Shown here: one piece after another, positions 1 to 8,780 of the stretch
Numbering within the stretch: the stretch's first letter is position 1
Layout: every line of letters starts with the position of its first letter
Assembly: GCA_016124445.1 (NCBI GenBank)
Contig: WGNR01000010.1
Span: 186,001 to 250,000, forward strand
Origin: a bacterium
GTDB taxonomy: Bacteria; Planctomycetota; Planctomycetia; Pirellulales; Pirellulaceae
Reading direction: 5' to 3'
DNA: 64,000 bases
Translations under genes and position numbers: made by a program
The notes under the pieces: model-generated
Database searches by the model: none
What the model saw: the letters and a program-made list of their open reading frames with translations, nothing else
What the model was told of the DNA's origin: nothing

Positions 1-940
1 TCTTGGCAATGTTTTGATCCATGCGATCGATCATCGCGGCGTAGACCTGCATGGTGTGCGATTCCCACGATTTGTGGGCTTCTTTCTTCCAGTCGCCGGC
101 CTGCTCCGACATTTCCCACGTCTCGTTGATCAGCCCCAGCTTCTTCATCTTGGCGAATCGCTTGGCACGGATGGCGCCGTAGCCGTCGTCGTAGACGCCG
201 TCGTACTTGGCGATGTCTTCCGGCAAGGCATGCATTGGCCAGTGAGCCGAAGTGAAAGCGACGTACAAGAAGAACGGATTGTCAGCCGAGGCCTTTTCGT
301 GCTGCTGGAGAAAGGCGACCGCGTTGTCGGCGATGGCATCGGTGTAATAGAACTGCTCCGGCTGATACTTCGGATCATTCTCCGGTGTGATCAGCGTGTT
401 GCCTCGACATAATGCGGCGGGATCATAAAAGCTGCCAGCTCCAGTGATCGTGCCGTAGAAATGATCGAATCCGCGCTGCAGCGGCCAATCATGCTTCGGC
501 CCGTCGGGCTGCATGTCGTGGCAGACGTGCCATTTGCCGGTCGCATACGTGGTATAGCCTGCCGGCTTGAGGACTTCGGCGATCGTCTGACAACGATCGT
601 TCAGTTCCATGTGATAGCCGGGGTAAACGTTGGGATCGTATCCCCCGGTGACCATGTGACCAACGCCAGCCTGATGGGGGTAAAGGCCGGTCAATAGGCA
701 TGCCCGCGTTGGGCAACAGCGGGCCGTGTTGTAGAACTGTGTGAAACGAATCCCGGAATCTGCCAAGCTGTCGAGCGTGGGCGTCTTGATTTCGCTGCCG
801 TAACAACCGATGTCGGAGAAGCCCATGTCATCGGAAAGGATCACGATGATGTTTGGTTTTTCACCGGCAAACAAAGAAGATGACCAAAACAAAAGGGCAA
901 TCGCCAGGCAGGTGTTTGCCAGAGAGAATCGTTGCAACAT
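1..940 (-). CDS. Sulfatase, C-terminus cut off by window edge
   Basis: A secreted sulfatase that would hydrolyse sulfate esters, probably on polysaccharides, outside the cytoplasm. 313 residues are visible and the frame is open at base 1. Residues 1-25 form a signal peptide. The core starts KPNIIVILSDDMGFSD, where D37/D38 are the usual metal ligands. The formylglycine signature C-x-P-x-R is seen as CCPTR with catalytic Cys75, followed by a GKWH block. ATG at 940 is chosen because it begins directly with the hydrophobic signal. It closely resembles the sulfatase at 23246-24865 (both have FYNTARCCPTRA), so the two look like paralogues. It is transcribed away from the trehalohydrolase gene. The substrate cannot be told from sequence. 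Confidence 0.95.
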   Translation of the reverse strand, partial: MLQRFSLANTCLAIALLFWSSSLFAGEKPNIIVILSDDMGFSDIGCYGSEIKTPTLDSLADSGIRFTQFYNTARCCPTRACLLTGLYPHQAGVGHMVTGGYDPNVYPGYHMELNDRCQTIAEVLKPAGYTTYATGKWHVCHDMQPDGPKHDWPLQRGFDHFYGTITGAGSFYDPAALCRGNTLITPENDPKYQPEQFYYTDAIADNAVAFLQQHEKASADNPFFLYVAFTSAHWPMHALPEDIAKYDGVYDDGYGAIRAKRFAKMKKLGLINETWEMSEQAGDWKKEAHKSWESHTMQVYAAMIDRMDQNIAK

Positions 941-1127
941 GGTGAGATCTCGTTAGGAGGAGTTGAGAGTGGTGACTCTGATTGTAGCTAAAGCGGACTT
1001 AAAAAACCAATCGGTACTCTTCGAGATAGCCAGTCGATTTCTCGTTCGCTCGCGGGCGAAATAAACGCCGCGCCGATTTAGAATCTTTGCGATTTATAAA
1101 CTATTTTGCCGCCGGATTAATTTACTT

Positions 1128-2945
1128 ATGCAACGCACCTTCGGTCCTCAGTTTTTGCCAGATGCAGCGGTTCGATTTGTCGTCCATGCGCCGGCCTGCG
1201 AGAAGCTTACCCTTCGCCTGGAAGGGGATGCTCCCCAGGAAATGCCGATGGTGGACGAAGGAGACCGAACGTTTGCCGTTTCGACTCGTGCGGCGACGGG
1301 GACTCGCTATTGGTTTCGTGTTCCGGATGGCAACCCGCGACCTGATCCGGCCAGTCGCTTTCAGCCTGACGGGGTACATGGACCGTCGGAGCTGATTGAT
1401 CCGACGGCATATACCTGGAACGATCAAGCCTGGCGCGGTTTGCCCAAGAAGCAAATGGTGGTGTACGAACTTCACGTCGGCACGTTCACCAAAGATGGGA
1501 CTTACCTGGCTGCGATCAAGCGGTTGGACGAATTGGTCGAACTAGGGATCAATACGGTCGAGCTCATGCCCGTCGCTCAATCGGCGGGCCGTTGGAACTG
1601 GGGTTACGACGGAACCTGCTTCTTCGCCCCGCACAACACGTTTGGAACACCAGACGAACTGAAGCAATTGGTCGACGCCGCCCATCAGCGTGGAATCGCG
1701 ATGATTATGGATGTGGTCTACAACCACTTCGGCGCGGAAGGAAACTACTTGCATCCATTCGGTGGGTATGTTTCGCCCGAGCACCATACCGTTTGGGGTG
1801 ATGCGCCTCACCTGGATGGCGAAGGCTCGGCGATGATGCGGGACTACATCGTTGAAAACACTCGGTACTGGATCGAAGATTTCCATTTCGACGGGCTGCG
1901 GCTCGATGCGACGCATTGCATTCTGGATAAGTCGCCGCGCCATATCGTGGGAGAAATCGGCCAGAAATTCGCCGAGATGCAGAGTCACCTGAAGCGAGAG
2001 CTTCATCTGATCGCCGAGAGCAATATCTACGATCCCGAATTGATCACTTCCTTGGATTCAGGCGGATACGGATTCGATGCCCTCTGGTGCGACGACTTTC
2101 TCCATTCGGTTGCCGCCGAGACACGGCCGGACGAGCACATGTCGGATCGTCGCTATGTTGCCGGAGACGATATCGAGGCCGTATTGCGACGCGGCTACGT
2201 CTTTCGTGGAACGCTGAAAGAGCCGCGGCGACGGGTTCCCTTGGCGGAAGATGCAAGCGTTGCCGATTGGTCTTCGCTAATATTTTCGATCCAGAATCAT
2301 GATTTCATTGGGAATCATCCCGACGGCAAACGGTTGCACCAGGTGACCTCGCCGGAAATCCATCGAGCGGCGGCAGCGCTCATGCTGATGTTGCCGGCGA
2401 TTCCGATGTTGTTCATGGGGGAAGAGTTTGCCACGGAGAGCCCGTTCTATTTCTTCACCGATTTCGGCGATGCCCACCTCCGTGATGCGGTCGAACGCGG
2501 CCGGCGGCGGGAACATCCGCAGCATGATTGGACGAAGACTGTTTCGTGCTTGTCGAAGGCGGCCTTCGTCAAGTCACGCATTGGTGCTCGCGAGAATGGT
2601 GATCGTCAGACGCTCGATTGGTATCGGTCGCTGCTGAAAATACGCCGCAAATGGATCGACTCAGGCCTGATGTCAGGAGAGAACCTGACGGCTAGTTGGA
2701 ACAAAGACGCCCACTTGGCGACCATTTCCTATCGCCACGAAAGCGACGCAGGCTTTGCGATCGTCCGCCTGGCATCGGCAGCGGAGACGATAACTCCGAT
2801 TCGGATTGAAACGGAGTCGTGGTTTCTGCTGAGCCAGGAGACCAAGATCTTGGCGGAAGCGGCCAATCAGTTTCTGCTTGGCCCGTCAGGCGTTGTCCTC
2901 GGCGAAGGCGCGGTCCCGAGAATTGATTCTGCGGAACCGCTTTGA
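1128..2945 (+). CDS. treZ: Malto-oligosyltrehalose trehalohydrolase
   Basis: A cytoplasmic GH13 enzyme that releases trehalose from maltooligosyl-trehalose, the second step of the TreY/TreZ route from glycogen-like glucans. The 605 residues match the family length. An N-terminal beta-sandwich (about 1-105) precedes the barrel, which starts at VYELHVGTFT. GH13 motifs are complete: DVVYNHFG, GLRLDATH with nucleophile Asp260, LIAESN with acid/base Glu297, and NHD at 390-392. The WNWGYDGT block (near 160) is typical of TreZ and GlgB relatives. No strong ribosome-binding site precedes the ATG, but it fits the domain start. No treY or trehalose gene lies nearby, so its partner must be elsewhere. 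GlgX or GlgB are less likely because of the TreZ-type length and N-terminus. Confidence 0.92.
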   Translation: MQRTFGPQFLPDAAVRFVVHAPACEKLTLRLEGDAPQEMPMVDEGDRTFAVSTRAATGTRYWFRVPDGNPRPDPASRFQPDGVHGPSELIDPTAYTWNDQAWRGLPKKQMVVYELHVGTFTKDGTYLAAIKRLDELVELGINTVELMPVAQSAGRWNWGYDGTCFFAPHNTFGTPDELKQLVDAAHQRGIAMIMDVVYNHFGAEGNYLHPFGGYVSPEHHTVWGDAPHLDGEGSAMMRDYIVENTRYWIEDFHFDGLRLDATHCILDKSPRHIVGEIGQKFAEMQSHLKRELHLIAESNIYDPELITSLDSGGYGFDALWCDDFLHSVAAETRPDEHMSDRRYVAGDDIEAVLRRGYVFRGTLKEPRRRVPLAEDASVADWSSLIFSIQNHDFIGNHPDGKRLHQVTSPEIHRAAAALMLMLPAIPMLFMGEEFATESPFYFFTDFGDAHLRDAVERGRRREHPQHDWTKTVSCLSKAAFVKSRIGARENGDRQTLDWYRSLLKIRRKWIDSGLMSGENLTASWNKDAHLATISYRHESDAGFAIVRLASAAETITPIRIETESWFLLSQETKILAEAANQFLLGPSGVVLGEGAVPRIDSAEPL

Positions 2946-2955
2946 TTTGACCAGT

Positions 2956-2972
2956 GTGCGAAGGATTCGCAC
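2956..2972. terminator. Short hairpin between convergent genes
   Basis: A perfect 7-bp inverted repeat, GTGCGAA/TTCGCAC with loop GGA, sits in the 36-bp gap between the convergent trehalohydrolase and chemoreceptor genes. There is no U-tract on either strand, so termination is only suggested by position. Confidence 0.4.
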
Positions 2973-2981
2973 GAGTAGCGA

Positions 2982-4841
2982 CTAGTAGCTGAATTCGCTC
3001 AAGGTTTCATTCAGCTGGGCCGCCAACGAGGTCATCCGTTTGCCGACTTCACCCGTCTTGTCGGCGTCGGCCGCAGTGCGACCGGCGACGTCGTCGACCT
3101 GGGTGATATTGCGGCTGACTTCGGCACTCGCTTCGGTCGATTGTTCGAGGCTGTGCGAAACCGTTTGCACGCCGGAGGCAACTTTGGTGAGTTGCTCGGA
3201 GATGCTCTGGGCGACGCAACGTTGCTCTTCAACGGCCGCGGCGATGGTTGTCGAAATCTCGTGCACTTGCTTGACGACCGTATCGACGTCCGAGATCGTT
3301 TCGACGGCGAGCGAGGCCGAGCTTTGAATGCCGGCGATCCGTTTGCGGATGTCGTCGGTGGCATCGGCCGTTTGCCGCGAAAGGGCTTTCACTTCGGTGG
3401 CAACCACTGCGAATCCGCGACCCGCTTCGCCAGCTCGTGATGCTTCGATGGTCGCGTTCAAAGCCAGCAGATTGGTTTGCTCGGCGATGTCCTGAATCAC
3501 CTCGGTAACGCGACCGATTTCTTCGGCGGCCAGGCTCAGCAGCTTCATCTTCTCGTGACTGCTGCTCACCGTCACCGAAGCGTCGTTGGCGATGGTCGAC
3601 GACTGTTCGGTGTTGTTGGCGATCTCGGAAATGCTGCGGCTCATCTCGTCCACAGCGGTCGACACCATGCTGAAGCTGTTGTTCATGTCGCGGGTCGTAC
3701 GCTGGATGTTCGAGATCGACGTGGTCATTTCTTCCGAAGCAGCGGCAACCGACGAGCTTCGTAGCGACGTGTCGGCAGCACCCTTGGCGAGCCGCTCGGC
3801 CGTTTCGTTTAATTCGCCGGACGAACTGACAAGCACGTGTGAGTTCGAGGCAACCCGACTGACGACGTTTTGAATCTTCTCGATAAAGCGGTTGAACGAA
3901 TCTGCCAGGCGGCCAAACTCGTCGCGGCTTTTCATTCGAAGCCGCTGCGTCAAGTCGCCGCCACTTTCCGCGATCTGGTCAAGCATTTGAATGGTTTGGT
4001 TGAGCGGAGTGAGAATCGAACGAGCGATCAGGGCTCCCAGGAACATGGTAAGCACACTGGCAATTCCGCCGATGATCAAGAAGCTGGTGATCGAAGCATT
4101 TGCGGTCTGGCGAACTTCCTTCGACGTGGCGACAACCGATTCTCGGCTTTCGCTGGCCTTTTGCTCACTATCGTTGATCAGCCGTTTCTTCTTTTCGATC
4201 GCTTTCAAGGCAGCATTAATATCGAGTTGAAGCTGTTCCTTGGCACCATCCAGCGGAGTACGGAATGAATCGAACGCGGCTAGAGATTGGGTAGTTAGCT
4301 TCTGTAGCTGGTCAGCATCGACTGCGTTGCCCGGGGCCGAGAGCTCGACAATCTTGCGGGTCATGTTCCGCCATTCTTCGAAGCGAGCGAGCGATTCGTC
4401 CAGGAAGGCGGTGGCTTCGTCGCTGAAAACTCCTGCTCTAGACTTGGCGATACGCTCGCTGATTTGGGCCAGGTTCTCTTCGTGGTCTTGCAGGTACTGG
4501 TTGTATTGTGTCCGATCCTCGTGGGCCAGCATGGCCATGTTTCGAGCTTCAATCTCGGCTACAAGTACCTGGTAGGCATCACGGTCGGCATCCAGAAGCA
4601 AAAGGATGCTTGCCTGCATTTCTTGCGTCTTGCTCAAGTCGACGTTCAAGAAGGGAAGGATTTCGTCCTGGAGCAGGGGGGTGATTTTCTGGTCGATCAA
4701 TACCAGAAAGTGGTCGTCCACGATTTCATCAAATCTCTGCAACTGTTTCGACAACGAATACCACCCGATGCCAATCAGCAAAACCAGAGAGAAGCAACTA
4801 ATTGCTACTAACCCGCCAATTTTCCCCTTGGTGTTCAGCAT
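2982..4841 (-). CDS. Methyl-accepting chemotaxis protein
   Basis: An inner-membrane chemoreceptor that would signal to a CheA/CheW complex. The protein is 619 residues from ATG 4841. That start is preferred over an in-frame ATG 13 codons upstream because AGGAG lies 8 nt before it. TM1 is near residues 8-28, a largely helical periplasmic domain follows (about 30-245, four-helix-bundle type), and TM2 is near 247-275. A HAMP domain follows, then a long coiled-coil signalling domain. The hairpin tip is the conserved block around 452-484, including EQTNLLALNATIEASRAGE. There is no C-terminal CheR-docking pentapeptide: it ends LSEFSY. No other chemotaxis gene is in the window, so it is an orphan receptor here. 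The ligand is unknown. Confidence 0.95.
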   Translation of the reverse strand: MLNTKGKIGGLVAISCFSLVLLIGIGWYSLSKQLQRFDEIVDDHFLVLIDQKITPLLQDEILPFLNVDLSKTQEMQASILLLLDADRDAYQVLVAEIEARNMAMLAHEDRTQYNQYLQDHEENLAQISERIAKSRAGVFSDEATAFLDESLARFEEWRNMTRKIVELSAPGNAVDADQLQKLTTQSLAAFDSFRTPLDGAKEQLQLDINAALKAIEKKKRLINDSEQKASESRESVVATSKEVRQTANASITSFLIIGGIASVLTMFLGALIARSILTPLNQTIQMLDQIAESGGDLTQRLRMKSRDEFGRLADSFNRFIEKIQNVVSRVASNSHVLVSSSGELNETAERLAKGAADTSLRSSSVAAASEEMTTSISNIQRTTRDMNNSFSMVSTAVDEMSRSISEIANNTEQSSTIANDASVTVSSSHEKMKLLSLAAEEIGRVTEVIQDIAEQTNLLALNATIEASRAGEAGRGFAVVATEVKALSRQTADATDDIRKRIAGIQSSASLAVETISDVDTVVKQVHEISTTIAAAVEEQRCVAQSISEQLTKVASGVQTVSHSLEQSTEASAEVSRNITQVDDVAGRTAADADKTGEVGKRMTSLAAQLNETLSEFSY

Positions 4842-5284
4842 TACGAATTCTCCTGCCCCGGCCACTGGAATTTCGGCCATCTAATTCAAATGTTCGATAG
4901 GTCGTCACCAACCATCTGGTGCGTTACTGCGGAACATTAGGTTACGAACTGTGCAGGGGAGCGCAGCCGCTATCCACGCGAACGTTTTTCCTCCGGATTT
5001 GCGGGAACCTGCAGCTGCTAACCTTATTGGTGACATGGACTTTTGCAGGATTTACTAACCATTTGTCGGTGGTGGACTGGTTCTATTGAGGGGGATTTGT
5101 ATTCGTCAAACTTTCTTCAGGCGACACAACAAAGATATCTGGAATACGGGAAACACCATCATCGCGGCAGAAACATACATTCGCATTGAGACGGGCGTTG
5201 CATCCGGTCGAACCTGTTGAGGCCGGACAAACGGATGGTTCGGCTTTTCTCCTACTTCCGAAAAATGCATTGGGGCAGAATTCC
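4842..5284. other. Divergent intergenic region, no gene seen
   Basis: About 440 bp between the divergent chemoreceptor and porin genes. It must hold promoters for both, but I could not pick a convincing -35/-10 pair. The porin frame stays open upstream to an alternative TTG near 5186, but that extension has no signal-peptide character. Confidence 0.5.
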
Positions 5285-6739
5285 ATGACACGATGGATCG
5301 TGGTCGCATTGGCGATCGTGGCTTGCAGTCTGCAGACGGCATGGTCACAACAATATGAATACCCACCCACTTACCAAGCACCAACTCCTGGCCAGCAGCC
5401 GCCTCCCGGGATGATTTCTACGAATGAGGCCGCCGCGCTGCAGGCACAAATCGATCAGCTGAAGCAAGAGTTGAATCGATCCAAGTTCGGCACGCCGGCC
5501 ATGAATGTCAGCGCTCCGTCCGACGTGGCTCCGGATCTTTCCCAGGACGTCAACGAGTTGATGAAGTGGAAGTCGGCCGTCGAAAAGGCGGAAGCTTCCG
5601 ACGCCGCCAAAGCGGCACTCAAACCTTCGACAAAAATCGGAGGCCGAATCTTCATTGACTCGGCGGTCTTCGGGCAGAACAGCGAGAGCTTTGCCCAGGC
5701 CGGAGATGCCCAGGACGCCGTCAAAGTCCGCAATGCCTGGGTGGAAATGAGCGGCAAGGTGATGGAAAACACTCAGTATCGTCTCTGGTTCAACCTGTCG
5801 AGCCAGGTCAGCGTGCTGGATTGCTATGTCGACTTTGGCGAGCTTCCCTACATCCAAAACTTGCGTGTGGGAAACTACTTCGAGCCATTCAGCCTCGAGC
5901 AGCTTACAGCCAATAAGTACCTGGCCGAGATGGAACGCTCGAGCCCGTTTCTGTTGGGTCGTAACTTGGGTGTCATGGCGCACTCCGATAATGGTGACGC
6001 CAACTGGACGTATGGAGTTGGCTTGTTCACCACCAATCAAAGTTCCAAGCCGCCGATCTACCAGAGCGACAACGATGCTTCCGCGATCACGGGCCGCTTG
6101 ACCTACTTGCCCTGGTACGACGAAGCCAGCGACGGTCGTGGGTTGATCCACTTGGGTATCGACTACAGCTGGCGGCACTTGGGCAATGGGCAGGCCCGAT
6201 TCCGAAGTCGACCTGACTCGGCTTTGGCCCCCTATATCGTCGACACCGGCGTGATCAACGGCAACTACTACAGCCAGGCTGGCTTCGAGTTCGCTTACGT
6301 CTACGGTTCGTTCCGTCTGCAATCGGAATACCAGTTCGCGACGGTCAACACGACCAATTACGGAGCGGAAACGTTCGATACCTACTACGTGGGAGCGACC
6401 TACTTTCTGACTGGCGAGTACCGTCCTTACAACCGACGTTCCGGATCGTTCTCGAACCGAGTTGTCCCGTTTGAAAACTTCTTTCGAGTTCGCACCGGCG
6501 ACTACGGCATCTGCAATGGTTGGGGGGCCTGGGAACTGGCCTATCGCTACGCTCACGATGACTTGAACAGCGCCAACATCAAGGGCGGGCAAGATCATCG
6601 TCACCTATTTGGCTTGAACTGGTATCTCAGTCCCTATACCCGTGCGATGTTCGAGTACGTTTACTCCAACACCGACGATCAGGTTGCCAGCAACGGTGTG
6701 CTGCAGATTTTCCAGATGCGGATGCAGATCGACTTCTAG
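5285..6739 (+). CDS. OprP/OprO-like outer-membrane porin
   Basis: A secreted beta-barrel of the phosphate-selective porin O/P family, likely a passive outer-membrane channel. It is 484 residues from ATG 5285, which starts a clear signal peptide (1-22, MTRWIVVALAIVACSLQTAW). A Gln/Pro-rich linker and a short coiled coil (about 48-67, AALQAQIDQLKQELNRSK) follow, as in trimeric porins. The barrel begins with KIGGRIFIDSAVF. The family block LRVGNYFEPFSLEQLTANKY is present, followed by alternating aromatic strands to a terminal MRMQIDF. Upstream in-frame TTG codons lack a ribosome-binding site and would bury the signal. No phosphate transporter is adjacent, so phosphate specificity is not supported here. 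It lies 59 bp before a small secreted protein gene. Confidence 0.88.
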   Translation: MTRWIVVALAIVACSLQTAWSQQYEYPPTYQAPTPGQQPPPGMISTNEAAALQAQIDQLKQELNRSKFGTPAMNVSAPSDVAPDLSQDVNELMKWKSAVEKAEASDAAKAALKPSTKIGGRIFIDSAVFGQNSESFAQAGDAQDAVKVRNAWVEMSGKVMENTQYRLWFNLSSQVSVLDCYVDFGELPYIQNLRVGNYFEPFSLEQLTANKYLAEMERSSPFLLGRNLGVMAHSDNGDANWTYGVGLFTTNQSSKPPIYQSDNDASAITGRLTYLPWYDEASDGRGLIHLGIDYSWRHLGNGQARFRSRPDSALAPYIVDTGVINGNYYSQAGFEFAYVYGSFRLQSEYQFATVNTTNYGAETFDTYYVGATYFLTGEYRPYNRRSGSFSNRVVPFENFFRVRTGDYGICNGWGAWELAYRYAHDDLNSANIKGGQDHRHLFGLNWYLSPYTRAMFEYVYSNTDDQVASNGVLQIFQMRMQIDF

Positions 6740-6798
6740 ATCTGGTGTCCCAAGCAATTACAAACTCGAATCCAAACTTCGCCCACAAGGGGAATTCA

Positions 6799-7419
6799 AT
6801 GCGTTTGCCAATTCTTTCCATGCTTTTGGCGATGGCCGTGGCGAGCTTCGCCAACCAGGCCCATTGCCAGGATCCGGTTATCCTGCCGCCTGTTCCGGTC
6901 GCTACCGACATCGAAAAGATTCCGCCGGTAGCTTCGATGGAACAAGTCGTTGTCGGGGAACCCAACTGCTGCGGTCATTGCTCGTGCCAGGCAACCTGCC
7001 AGAAGCGAACCCGCATCGTCTGCGAAATGAAGAAGGTCAAGAAGAAGGTCTTCGATTGCGAATGTGAAGACATTTGCACGGTGCTGCCCAGTTCGATGCT
7101 GCCCGATAGTTTGTTTGGTATCTCGCTGTGGGGGAAAAAGCATGTCGGCTGCGGCGAAGTTGGCTGCAGCGACTGCGCCCAAGGCTGCTGCACCAAGGCA
7201 CCCGTCGCAGGGCATTGCCGAACCCGCAAGATCCTGGTCGTGAAGACCGTTACCGAACAGGTACCGGTCTACAAGTGCGTCGTCGAGTATTGCTGCGACA
7301 GCTGTGGTCGTGACATCGCGGCGCCGGAAGCCGCCAACTCGGCCAAGATTGATCCGGCCGCAGATGAAGTCCACCACGTTGCCAGGTTGCCCCGTGATCC
7401 AGGCGGGTATGGCGAATAA
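6799..7419 (+). CDS. Cysteine-rich secreted protein, unknown function
   Basis: I do not recognise a named family. The 206-residue product has a signal peptide (MRLPILSMLLAMAVASFANQAHC). The mature part has about 19 cysteines, many in pairs or close spacing (NCCGHCSCQATC, FDCECEDIC, CGEVGCSDCAQGCC, VEYCCDSC). Basic stretches such as KKVKKKV separate them, and the block KTVTEQVPVYKCVVEY is reminiscent of repeats in planctomycete surface proteins. Start ATG 6799 is supported by AAGGGG about 8 nt upstream; the frame reaches further 5' but without a leader. Disulfide-rich wall or surface structure, or metal binding, are possible. It follows the porin on the same strand and ends at a bidirectional terminator, so the two may be co-transcribed. 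Confidence 0.8.
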   Translation: MRLPILSMLLAMAVASFANQAHCQDPVILPPVPVATDIEKIPPVASMEQVVVGEPNCCGHCSCQATCQKRTRIVCEMKKVKKKVFDCECEDICTVLPSSMLPDSLFGISLWGKKHVGCGEVGCSDCAQGCCTKAPVAGHCRTRKILVVKTVTEQVPVYKCVVEYCCDSCGRDIAAPEAANSAKIDPAADEVHHVARLPRDPGGYGE

Positions 7420-7445
7420 GCCGTGGTCGGCGTCCAGGTAAAAGA

Positions 7446-7481
7446 AAACAGCCATGGTCCTATGCGTGACCATGGCTGTTT
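7446..7481. terminator. Bidirectional intrinsic terminator
   Basis: A perfect 14-bp stem (AAACAGCCATGGTC / GACCATGGCTGTTT) with an 8-nt loop lies between the convergent Cys-rich and small secreted genes. T-rich DNA flanks it on the plus strand (TTTCATGTTT) and on the minus strand (TGTTTTCTTTTACC), so it could stop transcription both ways. Confidence 0.8.
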
Positions 7482-7507
7482 CATGTTTAAATCAGGAGGG
7501 TGACGGT

Positions 7508-7750
7508 TTAGCTTTCGCCGTAACCCGTTTCGTCGCGGTAAAGCGATGGATCGTTGACGTGACGCAGCACCGGCATCGTTGGCAGAACTTGGTAGTGCGG
7601 AAAGCGGTTGTAGATGCGGTATTCGACGCGCGGAGCGTGATGGTACGGGTACGCAGCCCGGCCTGAGAACAGACCTGCTTCCGCAGTCGACACAAACGAG
7701 CAGCCTACGATAGCGGCCACGGCAACAGCGGCAAGAGTACGGGCGATCAT
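7508..7750 (-). CDS. Small secreted protein, unknown function
   Basis: An 80-residue product with a clear signal peptide (MIARTLAAVAVAAIVGCSFVSTAEA). The mature part is short and rich in Tyr, His and Arg (AYPYHHAPRVEYRIYNRF). ATG 7750 is chosen because GGAGG lies 11 nt upstream and the signal starts there; the frame extends upstream without coding character. I recognise no family. The Gly-Cys in the leader resembles a lipobox, but the AEA site after it fits signal peptidase I better. Its gene converges on the Cys-rich gene across a shared terminator. Confidence 0.7.
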   Translation of the reverse strand: MIARTLAAVAVAAIVGCSFVSTAEAGLFSGRAAYPYHHAPRVEYRIYNRFPHYQVLPTMPVLRHVNDPSLYRDETGYGES

Positions 7751-8104
7751 GGACAAGAGCCTCCGAAAAAATAGCAAGAGCAGGGGAGTCAAATGGGGGC
7801 GATAACGTCTCCATTTCATCCTAATCAGAAGCGCCCGGCTTTCAATCGCGAGCCGAGGTGGCAGGCATCTTGGAATCGCCCCAGCCAGATGCGCGGAGTG
7901 GGCATTTGGCATCCCACGCCGCGGTTTGCCGCCGAGAGAAAGGGTAGCCGATTCCGATGGAACCGGTTATGCCGGCAACCTTCCCTCTTCATTCGGGTTG
8001 CTATACCAGTTAGGTGAGCGGCAGCCTGCCGATTCACCGCTCGAAAGAATCTTGGAAAATCTCGGTCACAGTAGTTCTTGGCAACGTCACAGACTAACTT
8101 TGCG
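7751..8104. other. Intergenic region with a strong hairpin
   Basis: About 350 bp without a credible gene. It contains a GC-rich inverted repeat at 7892-7923: CGCGG-A-GTGGG, loop CATTTGGCAT, CCCAC-G-CCGCG, ten pairs with one internal mismatch. There is no U-tract. It could be a 5' leader structure for the downstream minus-strand gene or a weak terminator for the 68-residue gene. Confidence 0.45.
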
Positions 8105-8311
8105 TTACGCGCTGGCGGCCTGATTGACTTCGCTGTCGTCCAATCGCAGGATTCGATTCACGACCTCTTGAGCTTGATCGTAAGACCGGTAAGTGCCGGG
8201 ATCGATCAGGTAGCCACGTTCCTCACGGGCTGTATCTTCGGGAAGCTGCCCCGGTGCGACCTGGGCGATGGTGAGCGTTCGATTGACCTCGATGATTGCA
8301 AAGCGGACCAT
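8105..8311 (-). CDS. Small hypothetical protein
   Basis: A 68-residue acidic product (MVRFAIIEVNRTLTIAQVAP...). It has no signal peptide, membrane segment or motif that I recognise. Support for coding is an AAGGA ribosome-binding site 9 nt before the ATG, an ordinary globular composition, and a helical-looking segment (YDQAQEVVNRILRLDD). An overlapping plus-strand frame exists but has no ribosome-binding site and poor composition. No operon partner is evident. Confidence 0.6.
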   Translation of the reverse strand: MVRFAIIEVNRTLTIAQVAPGQLPEDTAREERGYLIDPGTYRSYDQAQEVVNRILRLDDSEVNQAASA

Positions 8312-8780
8312 GATTTGGATTCCTTTGTACTCAGGTATCCCCTTAACAAGTTCAAAATGCCCTGTGGTCCCAAGTCCGCCTGGATCAGCGGGCCACTTTC
8401 ACTAACTCCATGTGATCACGTTTCCTATCTCGGCAGTTTGCCACTGAAGCCCCAGTTCGTAAATGGGAAAAATTTCACGAACATCGAATATTCATCCATT
8501 CCATTTATGGTGGTCAAAACGTGATCAGCTTTCGCGCGAAACAATACTAATGGCTCGGCATGCCGCGGGAATTAGTGCTTGCACTGGTTGCGGAAACCGA
8601 AGTGAATGCACGGGTGACCGCAGTGATTTCAGGCTTGCGAGCGCGCGCTACAAGTTAGGATCGAAGTCGAACTCAAATAGGAAGGGTAGGCCCGTTTTTC
8701 ATCGGTTAAACGGCACGCAACGAACCGCTCTCAACGAGCGTAGGGCGCGTAGAATGAGAGATTCTGATCTTAGGGAGGCA
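8312..8780. other. Intergenic region, no gene seen
   Basis: About 470 bp between the small hypothetical gene and the 3' end of the sigma/FecR/PSD1/DUF1501 operon. Plus-strand frames cross it but lack ribosome-binding sites and protein-like composition. I see no clear terminator after the DUF1501 gene. Confidence 0.5.

Noticed and set aside
5345..6604. Long minus-strand frame of 419 codons opposite the porin gene
   Set aside because: It mirrors the real gene codon for codon, has no ribosome-binding site or signal, and reads as low-information Val/Gly/Ala-rich sequence. A GC-rich third codon position explains it.
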